From Paracoccus rhizosphaerae (lineage in GTDB: Bacteria > Pseudomonadota > Alphaproteobacteria > Rhodobacterales > Rhodobacteraceae): a stretch of 64,000 bases of DNA. Below the pieces are notes generated by a model. The model did not search any database, was not told the DNA's origin, and saw only the letters and a list, made by a program, of their open reading frames with translations. Shown piece after piece: positions 8,521 to 17,031 of this stretch. Numbering within the stretch: position 1 is the stretch's first letter; every line of letters begins with the position of its first letter. A program made the position numbers and the translations under genes. The stretch lies in the NCBI RefSeq assembly GCF_026162645.1, contig NZ_JAOTBE010000006.1:32260-96259 (forward strand), in the 5' to 3' direction.

Positions 8521-9786
8521 TCAATGCGCAACGCCGGCGGCGACGGATTCGTCGATGAACCGCCCCTCGCGGAAGCGGTTCAGACCGAAATCGGCGGCCA
8601 GCGGCCCCGGCGCGCCTTTGGCGACCAGTTCCGCCATCGCCCAGCCCGATCCAGGGATCGCCTTGAATCCTCCGGTGCCCCAGCCGCAGTTCACGAAGAT
8701 GCCGCCGACCGGCGTCGTCGAGAGAATGGGCGATCGGTCGCCCGTCATGTCCACGATGCCGCCCCATTGGCGCAGCATCTTCAGCCGCGACAGCATCGGG
8801 AAGGTCTCGATCAGGGCGCGGACGGTTTCCTCGGCATGGTGCCAGGACCCGCGCTGCGTGAAGTTGTTGAAGCTGTCGGTGCCGCCGCCGATGACCATCT
8901 CTCCCTTGTCGGACTGCGACAGGTATCCGTGGACGGTGTTGGCCATGACGACCACGTCCATGCAGGGCTTGATCGGTTCGCTCACCAGCGCCTGCAGGGC
9001 CACACTCTCGATGGGCAGGCGGAAGCCCGCCATCTCGGCCAGTTGGCTGGAATGGCCCGCCACGACGATGGCCAGCTTGTCGCAGCTGATGCGGCCCCTG
9101 GTGGTCTCGACTGCGCGGACCTGACCGCCCTCGGTGTCGATGCCCTTCACTTCGCAGTTCTGGATGATGTGCATGCCCATGTCAGAACAGGCGCGCGCAT
9201 AGCCCCAGGCGACCGCATCGTGGCGCGCCGTGCCGCCCCGCGCCTGGTAGAGGCCGCCCAGCACCGGATAGCGGGGGCCGTCCAGGTTGATGATCGGCAC
9301 CAGCTCTTTCAGGCGGGCGGGTTCGATCCACTCGGTCGACACGCCCTGCAGGTTGTTGGCATAGACGGTGCGCTTGTAGCCGCGGACCTCGTGTTCGGTC
9401 TGCGCCAGCATGATCAGGCCCCGCGGGCTGAACATGACGTTGTAGTTCAGGTCCTGCGACAGGTTTTCGTAAAGCGACAGGGACTTGTTGTAGATCGCTG
9501 CCGACGGGTCCTGCAGATAGTTCGACCGGATGATCGTGGTGTTGCGCCCGGTATTGCCGCCGCCCAGCCAGCCCTTCTCGATCACCGCGACATCGGTGAT
9601 GCCGAAGTTCTTGCCCAGATAGTACGCCGTCGCCAGACCGTGGCCGCCCGCGCCCACCACGATCACCTTGTAGCGGTCGCGCGGCGGCGGGTTGCCCCAG
9701 GCGCGCGTCCAGCCCTTGTGCTGGCGCATCGCCTCGCGGGCGATGGCGAAGACGGAATATCGGCCGGTGCGGGGCGCGTCTGGCAT
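8521..9786 (-). CDS. soxB: Sarcosine oxidase beta subunit (FAD/FMN)
   Basis: The 421-residue beta subunit carries non-covalent FAD and covalent FMN and does the amine oxidation. The dinucleotide-binding motif VIVVGAGGHGLATAYYLG starts near residue 41, and GNTGRNTTIIRSNYL follows. His189 in the RHDAVAWG stretch is the likely FMN-linking histidine by comparison with characterised beta subunits. The start has a GGGAG ribosome-binding site five bases upstream. It is the first gene of the soxB-(small ORF)-soxD-soxA-soxG run and is divergent from ccmI. Confidence 0.96.
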   Translation of the reverse strand: MPDAPRTGRYSVFAIAREAMRQHKGWTRAWGNPPPRDRYKVIVVGAGGHGLATAYYLGKNFGITDVAVIEKGWLGGGNTGRNTTIIRSNYLQDPSAAIYNKSLSLYENLSQDLNYNVMFSPRGLIMLAQTEHEVRGYKRTVYANNLQGVSTEWIEPARLKELVPIINLDGPRYPVLGGLYQARGGTARHDAVAWGYARACSDMGMHIIQNCEVKGIDTEGGQVRAVETTRGRISCDKLAIVVAGHSSQLAEMAGFRLPIESVALQALVSEPIKPCMDVVVMANTVHGYLSQSDKGEMVIGGGTDSFNNFTQRGSWHHAEETVRALIETFPMLSRLKMLRQWGGIVDMTGDRSPILSTTPVGGIFVNCGWGTGGFKAIPGSGWAMAELVAKGAPGPLAADFGLNRFREGRFIDESVAAGVAH

Positions 9787-9812
9787 GGTGGCTCCCAGTG
9801 TTGATCGGTGTC

Positions 9813-9841
9813 ATTTTGAAGAACCGCGCGCCGGGGCTCAA
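9813..9841 (-). promoter_or_regulatory. Candidate sigma-70 promoter of the sox run
   Basis: On the minus strand TTGAGC (9836-9841) and CAAAAT (9813-9818) are separated by 17 bases. Each matches four of six consensus positions. The -10 box ends 26 bases before the soxB ATG. This is sequence matching only. Confidence 0.35.
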
Positions 9842-9963
9842 GCCGGGTTGCGACAGATCGCGCAGATTTGCGGCCTGCGACACCGTGGACGCGACCGCGG
9901 CGCCGCATGGCCGCTTCCGGTCGCGGGCCAAGCAGGCTAGGGAAGGGCCAACGGAGGATGCCC

Positions 9964-11175
9964 ATGTTCTGGATCTTTGCCGGCGGCCTGACGGCGATCG
10001 TCGCCTTTGCCATCCTGTCGCCCGTCTGGCGTGCCCGCGGCCGGGCCGAGCCTGCGGCCGCCTATGACCTGCGCGTCTATCGCGATCAGCTGCGCGAGGT
10101 CGACCGCGATCTGGATCGCGGCGTCATCCGCGCCGACGACGCCGACCGCCTGCGGGCCGAGATCGGGCGCAAGGTCCTGGACGCCGACCGCCGGCTGTCG
10201 CAGGGGGGCCATGGAACGGCCGCCGGAAGGCCGCTGGCCGCCGGCCTGTTGATGGCCCTGCTGATCGCCGCCGCTGCCGCGCTCTATCTGCGCGAGGGGG
10301 TGCCGGGCGCACCCGACATGCCGCTGCAGGCACGCGTCGCCGCCGCCGATGCCGCCTATCGCGACCGCCCGACGCAGGCCGAGGCCGAGGCGGCTGCCCC
10401 GCTCCGTCCCGAACCTGACCTGTCCGGTGTCGATCCCGAATACCTCGACATGATCAAGCAGCTGCGCGCCGCGGTCGCCCGCACGCCCGAGGATCCGCAG
10501 GGTCTGCAGCTTCTGGCCACGCACGAGATGCGCCTTGGCAACCTGCCGGCCGCCCGCGATGCTCAGGAACGCCTGGTCCGCGTTGCCGGCGACGATGCAA
10601 CCGCCGCGCAGCTGATGCAGCTGGCGACCCTGATGATCGAGGCTGCCGGCGGCCTTGTCACGCCAGAGGCCGAGTCGGTCCTGGCCAAGGCGCTGGCCAA
10701 GGACCCCGACCAGCCTCAGGCCCGCTACCTGCAGGGGGTGCTGCTGATTCAGAGCGGCCGCCCCGACCGCGCCTTCCCGATCTGGCGCCGCCTGCTGGAG
10801 GAAGGGCCTGAAACCGCGCCCTGGATCCCCTCGATCCGCGCCGCCATCGCCGACCTGGCCTGGCTGGCGGGGGACGCCGACTATACGCCGCCGGCCCTGC
10901 CCGGTCCCGATGCGGATGCGATGGCCGCAGCCGATGACATGTCCGCCGAGGACCGTCAGCAGATGATCGAGGGGATGGTCGCCGGCCTGCAGCAGCGTCT
11001 GGCGAGCGAAGGCGGCAGCCCAGCCGAATGGGCGCGGCTGGTCGACGCCCTCGGCGTTCTGGGGCGCACCGATCAGGCGCGCGCCATCGTCGAGGAGGCC
11101 CGCGCCCGCTTCCCCGAACCCGATGCCTTCGCCCCGATCCAGGAGGCCGCGCGCGCCGCGGGACTGAGGCCATGA
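9964..11175 (+). CDS. ccmI: Cytochrome c biogenesis protein CcmI (CycH), TPR-containing
   Basis: CcmI delivers apocytochrome c to the haem ligation machinery at the inner membrane. The 403-residue protein starts with a membrane segment ([22 protein letters not shown]), has a cytoplasmic [21 protein letters not shown] segment typical of CcmI, a second membrane segment near residues 85-105, and a periplasmic TPR region. The ATG at 9964 is preferred because GGAGG sits six bases upstream; the ATG at 9958 directly abuts it. The stop overlaps the ruvX start as ATGA. Other ccm genes are not in the window. Confidence 0.92.
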   Translation: MFWIFAGGLTAIVAFAILSPVWRARGRAEPAAAYDLRVYRDQLREVDRDLDRGVIRADDADRLRAEIGRKVLDADRRLSQGGHGTAAGRPLAAGLLMALLIAAAAALYLREGVPGAPDMPLQARVAAADAAYRDRPTQAEAEAAAPLRPEPDLSGVDPEYLDMIKQLRAAVARTPEDPQGLQLLATHEMRLGNLPAARDAQERLVRVAGDDATAAQLMQLATLMIEAAGGLVTPEAESVLAKALAKDPDQPQARYLQGVLLIQSGRPDRAFPIWRRLLEEGPETAPWIPSIRAAIADLAWLAGDADYTPPALPGPDADAMAAADDMSAEDRQQMIEGMVAGLQQRLASEGGSPAEWARLVDALGVLGRTDQARAIVEEARARFPEPDAFAPIQEAARAAGLRP

Positions 11176-11648
11176 TCCACGAAGAAATGACCGATTTCGC
11201 CGCCGCCCTGCCCCGCATGGGTGCCCTTGCTGGGCTCGACCTGGGCACCAAGACCATCGGCGTCGCCGTCAGCGACGGCCTGCGTCAGGTCGCCTCGCCC
11301 ATTACCGTGATCCGCCGGCAGAAGTTCACGCTGGACGCCGAGGCGCTGCTGGCGATCATCCGCGACCGCGGCCTTGCAGGGCTGATCCTCGGCCTGCCGC
11401 GCAACATGGACGGGACCGAAGGGCCGCGGGCACAATCCACCCGCGCCTTTGCGCGCAATATGGCGCGCCTGACCGACCTTCCCATCGGCTATTGGGACGA
11501 GCGCCTGTCGACCGTCGCCGCCGAACGCGCCCTCCTCGAGGCCGACACCTCGCGCAAGCGCCGCGCCGAGGTCATCGACCAGGTCGCGGCAGGCTATATC
11601 CTGCAAGGTGCGCTGGACCGGCTGTCGCATCTGTCGCGGAACGCGTGA
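11172..11648 (+). CDS. ruvX: Holliday junction resolvase-like protein RuvX (YqgF)
   Basis: This 158-residue protein has the YqgF fold: [18 protein letters not shown] near residues 20-37 holds the first catalytic Asp, [13 protein letters not shown] follows, and [11 protein letters not shown] carries the second acidic cluster. The family has proposed roles in pre-16S rRNA processing and Holliday junction cleavage. The start overlaps the ccmI stop, indicating coupling. A GC-rich hairpin follows about 40 bases after the stop. Confidence 0.93.
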   Translation: MIHEEMTDFAAALPRMGALAGLDLGTKTIGVAVSDGLRQVASPITVIRRQKFTLDAEALLAIIRDRGLAGLILGLPRNMDGTEGPRAQSTRAFARNMARLTDLPIGYWDERLSTVAAERALLEADTSRKRRAEVIDQVAAGYILQGALDRLSHLSRNA

Positions 11649-11688
11649 CAGCCGCGCATCGCGCGGCACGGAGCCAAGCGGCAGCGTC

Positions 11689-11711
11689 CGGGCCGGGCTC
11701 TGCCCGGCCCG
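11689..11711 (+). terminator. Terminator-like hairpin after ruvX
   Basis: A perfect 10-bp GC stem with a three-base TCT loop is followed by a pyrimidine-rich stretch (tcctccttcc) without a true T run. It is 41 bases past the ruvX stop. Confidence 0.6.
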
Positions 11712-11764
11712 TCCTCCTTCCTGGACACGCCTTCGCAATCTTGCCGTCCCGCCGCAAACACGCC

Positions 11765-11962
11765 ATGACCAGCCGCATGACCAGGACCATCGACAGCCCC
11801 TGCGTGGGCATCTGCACCCTCGACGCCGATCGCCAGATCTGCACCGGCTGCCTGCGCAGCATCGATGAGATCACCAGCTGGGGCCGACTTACCCCCGAGG
11901 CACGGCAGAGGGTGATCCGCGACCTACCCGCTCGACGTCGCGCGACATCAAGCGGCGCCTAG
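11765..11962 (+). CDS. DUF1289 family small protein
   Basis: The 65-residue product contains SPCVGICTLDADRQICTGCLRSIDEI, the four-cysteine pattern of DUF1289, followed by W-x-x-L-T-P-E-A-R-Q-R-V. The family is common in proteobacteria; the cysteines suggest metal binding but the role is unknown. The start is the first ATG of the conserved reading frame; a second Met occurs five codons later. It is convergent with the downstream dnaJ-like gene, with stops five bases apart. Confidence 0.85.
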   Translation: MTSRMTRTIDSPCVGICTLDADRQICTGCLRSIDEITSWGRLTPEARQRVIRDLPARRRATSSGA

Positions 11963-11967
11963 CGGCG

Positions 11968-12897
11968 TCACATGCCCTGGCGCGGATCGTAGGAATGATC
12001 CCTGCGCCAGGTCTCGAAGAACTCGGTCAGCGCGGCATCGACCTTCGGCGGCATGGCGATGCGCAGCTCGACATGCTGGTCGCCGCCGTTCACGCCCCGC
12101 CCGCGCAGCCGCAGCCTCTGCCCCGAGGTGGCGCCCTTCGGGATCGTCAGGTTCACCTTGCCGTCGATCGTCGGTGCCGCGACCTTGGCGCCCAGGACGG
12201 CCTCGTCCAGTGTGATCGGCAGCACCAGGTGGATATCGTCGCCGTCGCGGCGGAAATGCGGATGCTCGGCCACGCCGACGGTCAGATAGGCGTCCCCCGC
12301 CTCTCCTCGGCCGATACCGGGTTCACCCTTGCCGCGCAGGCGGATGACCTGTCCGTCGTGGGTGCCCTTGGGGATGGCAACCTCCAGCGTCCCGCCCTGC
12401 GGCAGCGTGATGCGGGTCCGGCCGCCCTGCACGGCGGTCATGAAGTCCACCGTCAATGCGAAGCGCAGATCCTGTCCGCGCATGTCCCCGCGCCCGCCGC
12501 CGAACCCTCCGAAGCCGCCGAACGGTCCCCCGCCCCTTGCGCCCGCCCGGTGCCCGAAGAGGTCAGCGAAGACGTCAGACAAGTCCGGGTCGCCGCCGCC
12601 ATGCGAGGGGCCGTCGCCGAAGGGGTTGCCGCCCGCATGCTGGTGCCAGCGGCGGCTCATCCGCTCTTGCCCCTGGGCATCGATCTCTCCGGCGTCGAAG
12701 CGGCGGCGCTGGTCGGCGTCCTTCAGCAGGTCATAGGCCGCCGAGGCCGCCTTGAACCGCGCCGAGGCCGCCGGATCGTCCGTCAGGTCCGGATGATCCG
12801 TCTTGACGATGCGCCGATAGGCCTTCTTGATGTCGCTCGCGCTGGCGGTTCGGGACACGCCGAGCGCTTCATACGGATCGCCTGCCATGCGATTCAC
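11968..12897 (-). CDS. DnaJ/CbpA-type co-chaperone without zinc finger
   Basis: The 309-residue protein starts with a J domain (DPYEALGVSRTASASDIKKAY, with HPD at KTDHPDLT), then a Gly/Phe-rich stretch around residues 110-150, then the two beta-domain C-terminal region ending at EFFETWRRDH. There is no CxxCxGxG zinc finger, so it belongs to the CbpA/type II class rather than DnaJ proper. It would stimulate DnaK ATPase activity. An alternative start is Met4 (MAGDPYEALG). It is not next to dnaK. Confidence 0.93.
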   Translation of the reverse strand: MNRMAGDPYEALGVSRTASASDIKKAYRRIVKTDHPDLTDDPAASARFKAASAAYDLLKDADQRRRFDAGEIDAQGQERMSRRWHQHAGGNPFGDGPSHGGGDPDLSDVFADLFGHRAGARGGGPFGGFGGFGGGRGDMRGQDLRFALTVDFMTAVQGGRTRITLPQGGTLEVAIPKGTHDGQVIRLRGKGEPGIGRGEAGDAYLTVGVAEHPHFRRDGDDIHLVLPITLDEAVLGAKVAAPTIDGKVNLTIPKGATSGQRLRLRGRGVNGGDQHVELRIAMPPKVDAALTEFFETWRRDHSYDPRQGM

Positions 12898-12951
12898 CCC
12901 ATCTGCCGTTTCTTCTGTCTCGTCAGAAAGATAGACGCGGCGGGCGTTTCA

Positions 12952-14010
12952 TCAATAGGGCGAAGGGTGGTGGCGGTGCAGCCGATCGATCCCTCGCCTC
13001 AGTTCGTCGGGCAGATCGCGTCCCAAGCCAGCGATCAGGTGGCGCAGCTGCTCCATCGTTGTGGCCCCGATGATCGGCACCACCTTGAAGGGCCGCGTCA
13101 GCTGCCAGGCGATGGCCATGTGGACCACATCCCAGTCATGCTGCGCCGCCAGCGCACCATAGGCGGTTGCGGCCTTCATGCCGCGCTTCGTCCTGCGGCC
13201 GCCAAGGTTGCCCATCCCGCCCGAGGCCTTGTCGACCGCCGCGCGGCTGCCCTCGGGCATGGCGTCGTCGGCATACTTGCCGGTCAGCAGCCCCGCCGCT
13301 AGCGGTGAATAGGACAGCAGCGTCACGTCCTCGTTCACCGCCACCTCGGCCAGGTCGGTGTCGTAGGGACGATAGAGCGGCGAGTATTCGTTCTGGATTG
13401 CCGCCATCCGCGGACCTCCAATGCGGTCGGCCACGTCGCACCACCGCGTCAGTCCCCAGGCCGATTCGTTTGACAGGCCCACCGCGCGGATCTTCCCGGC
13501 CTGAACGGCATCGCGCATCGCGCCCAGCACGTCCTCCATATGCGCCAGCGTCGCGGCCTTGTCCTGACCCGAGGGATCGTAGGTCCAGTTCTGCCGGAAG
13601 GCATAGGATCCCCGCACCGGCCAGTGCAGCTGGTAGAGGTCGATCCGGTCAGTTTGCAGCCGCCGCAGCGATGCATCGATGGCCTCTCGCACCGCCGCAC
13701 CGTCGAAGGGCGCCCCGTCGCGGACCACCTGGCTGGGCCCGGTGATCTTGGTCGCGATCTCGACCCGGTCGCGGTTGCCGGTCCGCGCCAGCCAGCAGCC
13801 GATGATTTCCTCAGATAGGCCGACCGTCTCCCGCCGCACCGGGTTGACGGGATACATCTCGGCGCAGTCCATAAAGGTCATCCCGACCTCCAGTGCCGCG
13901 TCCATCTGCGCATGGGCGCAGGCCTCGTCGGTCTGGTTGCCGAAGGTCATGGTGCCAAGGCAGATCCGGCTGACCTCGACGTCGCTGCTTCCAAGTGTGA
14001 CGCGTTCCAT
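12952..14010 (-). CDS. Aldo/keto reductase (Tas-like)
   Basis: The 352-residue protein is a TIM-barrel NADPH-dependent oxidoreductase. The family signature is clear: GTMTFGNQTDE, the catalytic Asp-Tyr pair in FMDCAEMYPVNP, the Lys in EIATKITG, and the His in LYQLHWPVRG. Length and the NPVRRETVGLSEEIIG stretch resemble E. coli Tas. The physiological substrate is unknown. It is divergent from the luxR-type gene, and the shared 353-base intergenic region holds two dyads. Confidence 0.9.
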   Translation of the reverse strand: MERVTLGSSDVEVSRICLGTMTFGNQTDEACAHAQMDAALEVGMTFMDCAEMYPVNPVRRETVGLSEEIIGCWLARTGNRDRVEIATKITGPSQVVRDGAPFDGAAVREAIDASLRRLQTDRIDLYQLHWPVRGSYAFRQNWTYDPSGQDKAATLAHMEDVLGAMRDAVQAGKIRAVGLSNESAWGLTRWCDVADRIGGPRMAAIQNEYSPLYRPYDTDLAEVAVNEDVTLLSYSPLAAGLLTGKYADDAMPEGSRAAVDKASGGMGNLGGRRTKRGMKAATAYGALAAQHDWDVVHMAIAWQLTRPFKVVPIIGATTMEQLRHLIAGLGRDLPDELRRGIDRLHRHHPSPY

Positions 14011-14064
14011 CCGCTACTCTTTCGTCCAAGGTATCGGGGCAAGCTAGCGATCAGGGCGGTGGAC

Positions 14065-14095
14065 GCAAGCCGTCCCTGCTAGAGGGACGGCCTGC
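14065..14095. repeat. 31-bp inverted repeat (12 of 13 positions paired)
   Basis: The arms 14065-14077 and 14083-14095 pair at 12 of 13 positions around a five-base loop GCTAG; the inner nine pairs are perfect. No T run follows on either strand. It lies 55-85 bases upstream of the aldo/keto reductase start, so an operator or a structured leader are both possible. Confidence 0.6.
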
Positions 14096-14263
14096 AAGCC
14101 CGACCTTAAATGACATGCATAATAACTGCCTAAAAATGTGACGCCTGAATTGCGCCTCGGAAAGCCTTGCCCCACCCATCGGATGCGACCGACCTTCGAA
14201 ATCCGAACTCGTAAAAAACCTCGGGCTCAATGCCAGCCACTAGCGGGTTGCCGCTGCGTCGCC

Positions 14264-14281
14264 TATAGCCCCATAGGGCTA
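14264..14281. promoter_or_regulatory. 18-bp dyad upstream of luxR-type gene, candidate operator
   Basis: The sequence ATAGCCC-CATA-GGGCTAT is a perfect 7-bp inverted repeat with a four-base spacer, centred about 91 bases before the ATG of the luxR-type gene. Size is similar to lux boxes, but the CTG...CAG arms of the classical lux box are absent. An autoregulatory site is inference. Confidence 0.4.
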
Positions 14282-14363
14282 TGTTGCGCCCTAGCCACCG
14301 GACAATCCTGAAATCGTTTGCACGCCAGCGGACGAAGGCCACTGACCATGTGGAGCGATCATC

Positions 14364-15038
14364 ATGCCCATGACATCTCCTCTCCTTGCGGATATCGACC
14401 ATGAACTGGGCTGCCTCGCCCCGCGCGGCTACATGTTCGGCCTGCACATCCGCTTCTCGCGTCCCGTACGGCGAGTCTGCACCTATCCGTCGCGGTGGAT
14501 CCAGACCTACACGCGGCGGAACCTGGGGATCGGCGACCCGATGATGATCTGGTGCATGCTGAACGAGGGGGCCATCCGGTGGAGCGACCTGACCCGGACC
14601 GCCTGCGACCCGCTGGACGTCATGGGCCAGGCGCGGCAGTTTGGCCTGACCTTCGGCGTCGCCGTCGCGCATGGCCCCGTCGAATCGCGATCCTATATCG
14701 GCGCCGCCCATGACAGCCGCGAATTCACCGATGGCGAGATTGCGCGAATGGTCGACCTGCTACGCGCGGGTCACGATCACCTGGACCGGACAACTGCCCT
14801 GCGCCCGATCCTGGTCGAGGCACTCGAGGCCATCTCTTGCGGGATGACCTATGACCAGGCCTGCGAGGCCTTGGGGATCTCGCGCACGGCGCTGCGGTAC
14901 CGGTTGCAGACCGCACGCGCGGCCTTAGGAACCGAGGACAACGCCCAGGCCATCCGCAAGGCAATCGACCTGGGGCTGATGAACAGCAACACCATTGCGG
15001 GCATCAGCAAGGGTTTTCCGACCGGCCCCGAAGGCTAG
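14364..15038 (+). CDS. LuxR-family regulator with autoinducer-binding domain, no adjacent luxI
   Basis: The 224-residue protein has an N-terminal autoinducer-binding domain (about 1-150) in which W, Y, D-P and W of the acyl-homoserine-lactone pocket are visible in RWIQTYTRRNLGIGDPMMIW and GAIRWSDL, and FGLTFGVAVAHGP follows. The C-terminal helix-turn-helix spans about 160-215 (GMTYDQACEALGISRTALRYRL). No luxI-like synthase occurs in the window, so it is a candidate solo receptor. Its stop overlaps the end of the convergent phospholipase D-like gene by four bases. Confidence 0.85.
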   Translation: MPMTSPLLADIDHELGCLAPRGYMFGLHIRFSRPVRRVCTYPSRWIQTYTRRNLGIGDPMMIWCMLNEGAIRWSDLTRTACDPLDVMGQARQFGLTFGVAVAHGPVESRSYIGAAHDSREFTDGEIARMVDLLRAGHDHLDRTTALRPILVEALEAISCGMTYDQACEALGISRTALRYRLQTARAALGTEDNAQAIRKAIDLGLMNSNTIAGISKGFPTGPEG

Positions 15039-16519
15039 CGCTGCCGGCGCCGGAAGGGTCGCCGCCAGCGCCAGCCCCTGAACAGGCTGCGCCGGCCGAG
15101 CGGCTCGAAGATCTTGTCCGGGCCCTCGGGGTCCAGGATCTCGTTGTCGGCCAGCCAGGTCTGCAGGCCGTTCAGGTCGGGGATGCGATAGGGGATCAGC
15201 GTGCGCCCGGTGCCGGGTTCGCGCCGGCTGGCCTCGATCGCGGGGATCAGGCCGCCATGCGTCTTGATGCGTGCCGCGACCTCGTCTTGGGACAGCGCCA
15301 GGTGCTCTCCGATCAGGTCGTCGCGCAGGCCGGTGATGGTGCGGCGGATGTCACCGGTTCCGGGACGGTCTGCGGCCAGCACCACGTCGCATTCCGTGTC
15401 CAGCCGCATCGAGCGGTTGTTGAAGTTCGACGATCCGACCCGCAGGTAGGTGTCGTCGACCATGGTGACCTTGGCATGGACATAGATCTCTTGCCCGGCA
15501 TCCGTCACCGGGTGATAGATCCGCAGCCTGTCGCGATGGTCCAGCCGCCAAAGCGCCTCGACCAGCCGGGCGCGGGCGGTGTCCATAGCCAGCGGCTCCA
15601 GCCAGCCCTGCGCGGTGATCGGGTTCACGATGACGATCTCGGGGGGGTCCTCCCCGATCAGGCGCTGCGCGATGGCCTGCGCGACGCGGCGTGAGGCGAA
15701 ATACTGGCTTTCGGCATAGATCGACCGCTTCGCACGGGCGATCAGGTCGACATACATCTGCTCGATCTCGGCCACGGGTTCGACATCCGCCAGTTCGGGC
15801 CGGGTCCGGGCGATGGCCAGCGGCACGTCACGAACGGTCGGTGCCAGCAGGTCGGGCCAGCAGGGGGATGACGACGTCACCGGCGCCAGATCCTCGCCCG
15901 AGGCCAAGTGCCACCGTTCGCGTGCCAGATCGCCAAGCGCCCGCGCTGCCGGCCCGTCAAAGGCGCTGGTCGCGTCGTGCCACGGCACCATCGGCCTGCC
16001 GCGGGCATTGGTGCGCCGCGGGTCGTCGTCCAGATGCTGGCGCGTGTCCCACCGCCCCTCGGTCATGTCGATGCCGCCGCAGAAGGCCAGGCAGTCGTCG
16101 ATCACCACGATCTTCTGGTGGTGCGAACTGGCCAGAGGGTGCTTTCCGTCCAGCCGCAGGGTGATGCGGGGATGCATCTTCCAGCGCAGGATGGTCAGCA
16201 GGGTCGTGCCGCGCAGCATTGCCTTGAACGCGCCGGTGTCCCATCGCAGCAGCCGGACCTCCAGCATGGGCGTCCGCCGGGCCAGCCACATGACAAAGTC
16301 CCCAAGCGTGGCAGGCCCGCCGTCGCTGGTGTCGCCAAGCTTGATTCGGGCGTCGAAGTCCCATCCGATCATCAGGATGCTGCGCTGCGCCTGCGCCATG
16401 GCCTGCCTGACGGCGCGAAAATATTCGTCGGCGTCGGCGATGAAGCAGAAGCGCTGCGCCGTCTCGACCCGCCAGCAGTTCCGCCCCGGTTGCGTCAGGC
16501 GGTCGCTCAAGCCGTCCAT
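15035..16519 (-). CDS. Phospholipase D-like phosphatidyltransferase/hydrolase
   Basis: The 494-residue protein has two HKD motifs: SHHQKIVVIDD near residue 130 and HAKVTMVDDTYLRVGSSNFNNRS near 350, the paired catalytic sites of the phospholipase D superfamily. No N-terminal membrane segments are seen, unlike the cardiolipin synthase at 28798-30237, and the NTerm begins with RVETAQRFCFIADADEYF. Such proteins may hydrolyse or transfer phosphatidyl groups; the substrate is unknown. The frame stays open upstream to 16909, but that part is low-complexity. The ATG at 16519 fits the family start and has GGGA five bases upstream. Confidence 0.85.
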   Translation of the reverse strand: MDGLSDRLTQPGRNCWRVETAQRFCFIADADEYFRAVRQAMAQAQRSILMIGWDFDARIKLGDTSDGGPATLGDFVMWLARRTPMLEVRLLRWDTGAFKAMLRGTTLLTILRWKMHPRITLRLDGKHPLASSHHQKIVVIDDCLAFCGGIDMTEGRWDTRQHLDDDPRRTNARGRPMVPWHDATSAFDGPAARALGDLARERWHLASGEDLAPVTSSSPCWPDLLAPTVRDVPLAIARTRPELADVEPVAEIEQMYVDLIARAKRSIYAESQYFASRRVAQAIAQRLIGEDPPEIVIVNPITAQGWLEPLAMDTARARLVEALWRLDHRDRLRIYHPVTDAGQEIYVHAKVTMVDDTYLRVGSSNFNNRSMRLDTECDVVLAADRPGTGDIRRTITGLRDDLIGEHLALSQDEVAARIKTHGGLIPAIEASRREPGTGRTLIPYRIPDLNGLQTWLADNEILDPEGPDKIFEPLGRRSLFRGWRWRRPFRRRQR

Positions 16520-17031
16520 TCTGATCCCGTTGCCCCTTTGCCCGTAGATATGCCTGCCCGGCCCGTCAGGAAACCCGCGCCCAAACGCGCCGCCCCGGCG
16601 CATCGTTCCCGCAGCATCGACCCTGCACGTGGACGGTTCCGCTGCTGGTGCGGCTGCCCGTCTCCTTGGTGTATCTGCCCTAAAGGCCTTGAAAGCCCCC
16701 TGCAGGGCCCTGCCAAGCCATACCCTCCGCGCCCACGCCACCTCGTGAAGTCGGAGGACCGGCCCTTGTCGGCAACGCAGCGCCCGGTCTGCCTGCCGGT
16801 TCGACCCGGTCTCAAGTTCATCCCCGCCGCATGGAGCCATGGCGTCAACCTCAGCAAGACCGGCATCACCCTCGGCCTTGGAACATTCGCGGCGCGGCGC
16901 GATTTCCATCAGAAGTATCGATGGCAGGACGTCCGCCTTGATGGCGGGCCTGCCAGCCGATCATCCGCCGCTGGATGAACCTCTCATCCATTCGGTGGCG
17001 CAGTCAGCGCATCACCAAGAGGAGGCGCATC
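16520..17031. other. Divergent intergenic region, no convincing gene
   Basis: About 510 bases separate the starts of the phospholipase D-like gene and the cation efflux gene. Open frames exist on both strands, but they are arginine- and proline-rich without recognisable domains, as expected by chance in GC-rich DNA. I see no RNA gene. Promoters of both neighbours must lie here. Confidence 0.5.

Larger units (their letters stand above)
14011..14363 (+). other. Divergent intergenic region between aldo/keto reductase and luxR-type gene
   Basis: This stretch of 353 bases contains no convincing coding sequence. It is more AT-rich than its surroundings around 14100-14140 and 14190-14220. Two inverted repeats, listed separately, are its main structure. 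Confidence 0.7.

Noticed and set aside
14264..14281. Dyad as a classical lux box
   Set aside because: The CTG and CAG arms of lux-type boxes are missing, so it is only called a candidate operator.
16520..16909. 130-codon N-terminal extension of the phospholipase D-like gene
   Set aside because: No family similarity; a better start with a ribosome-binding site is at 16519.
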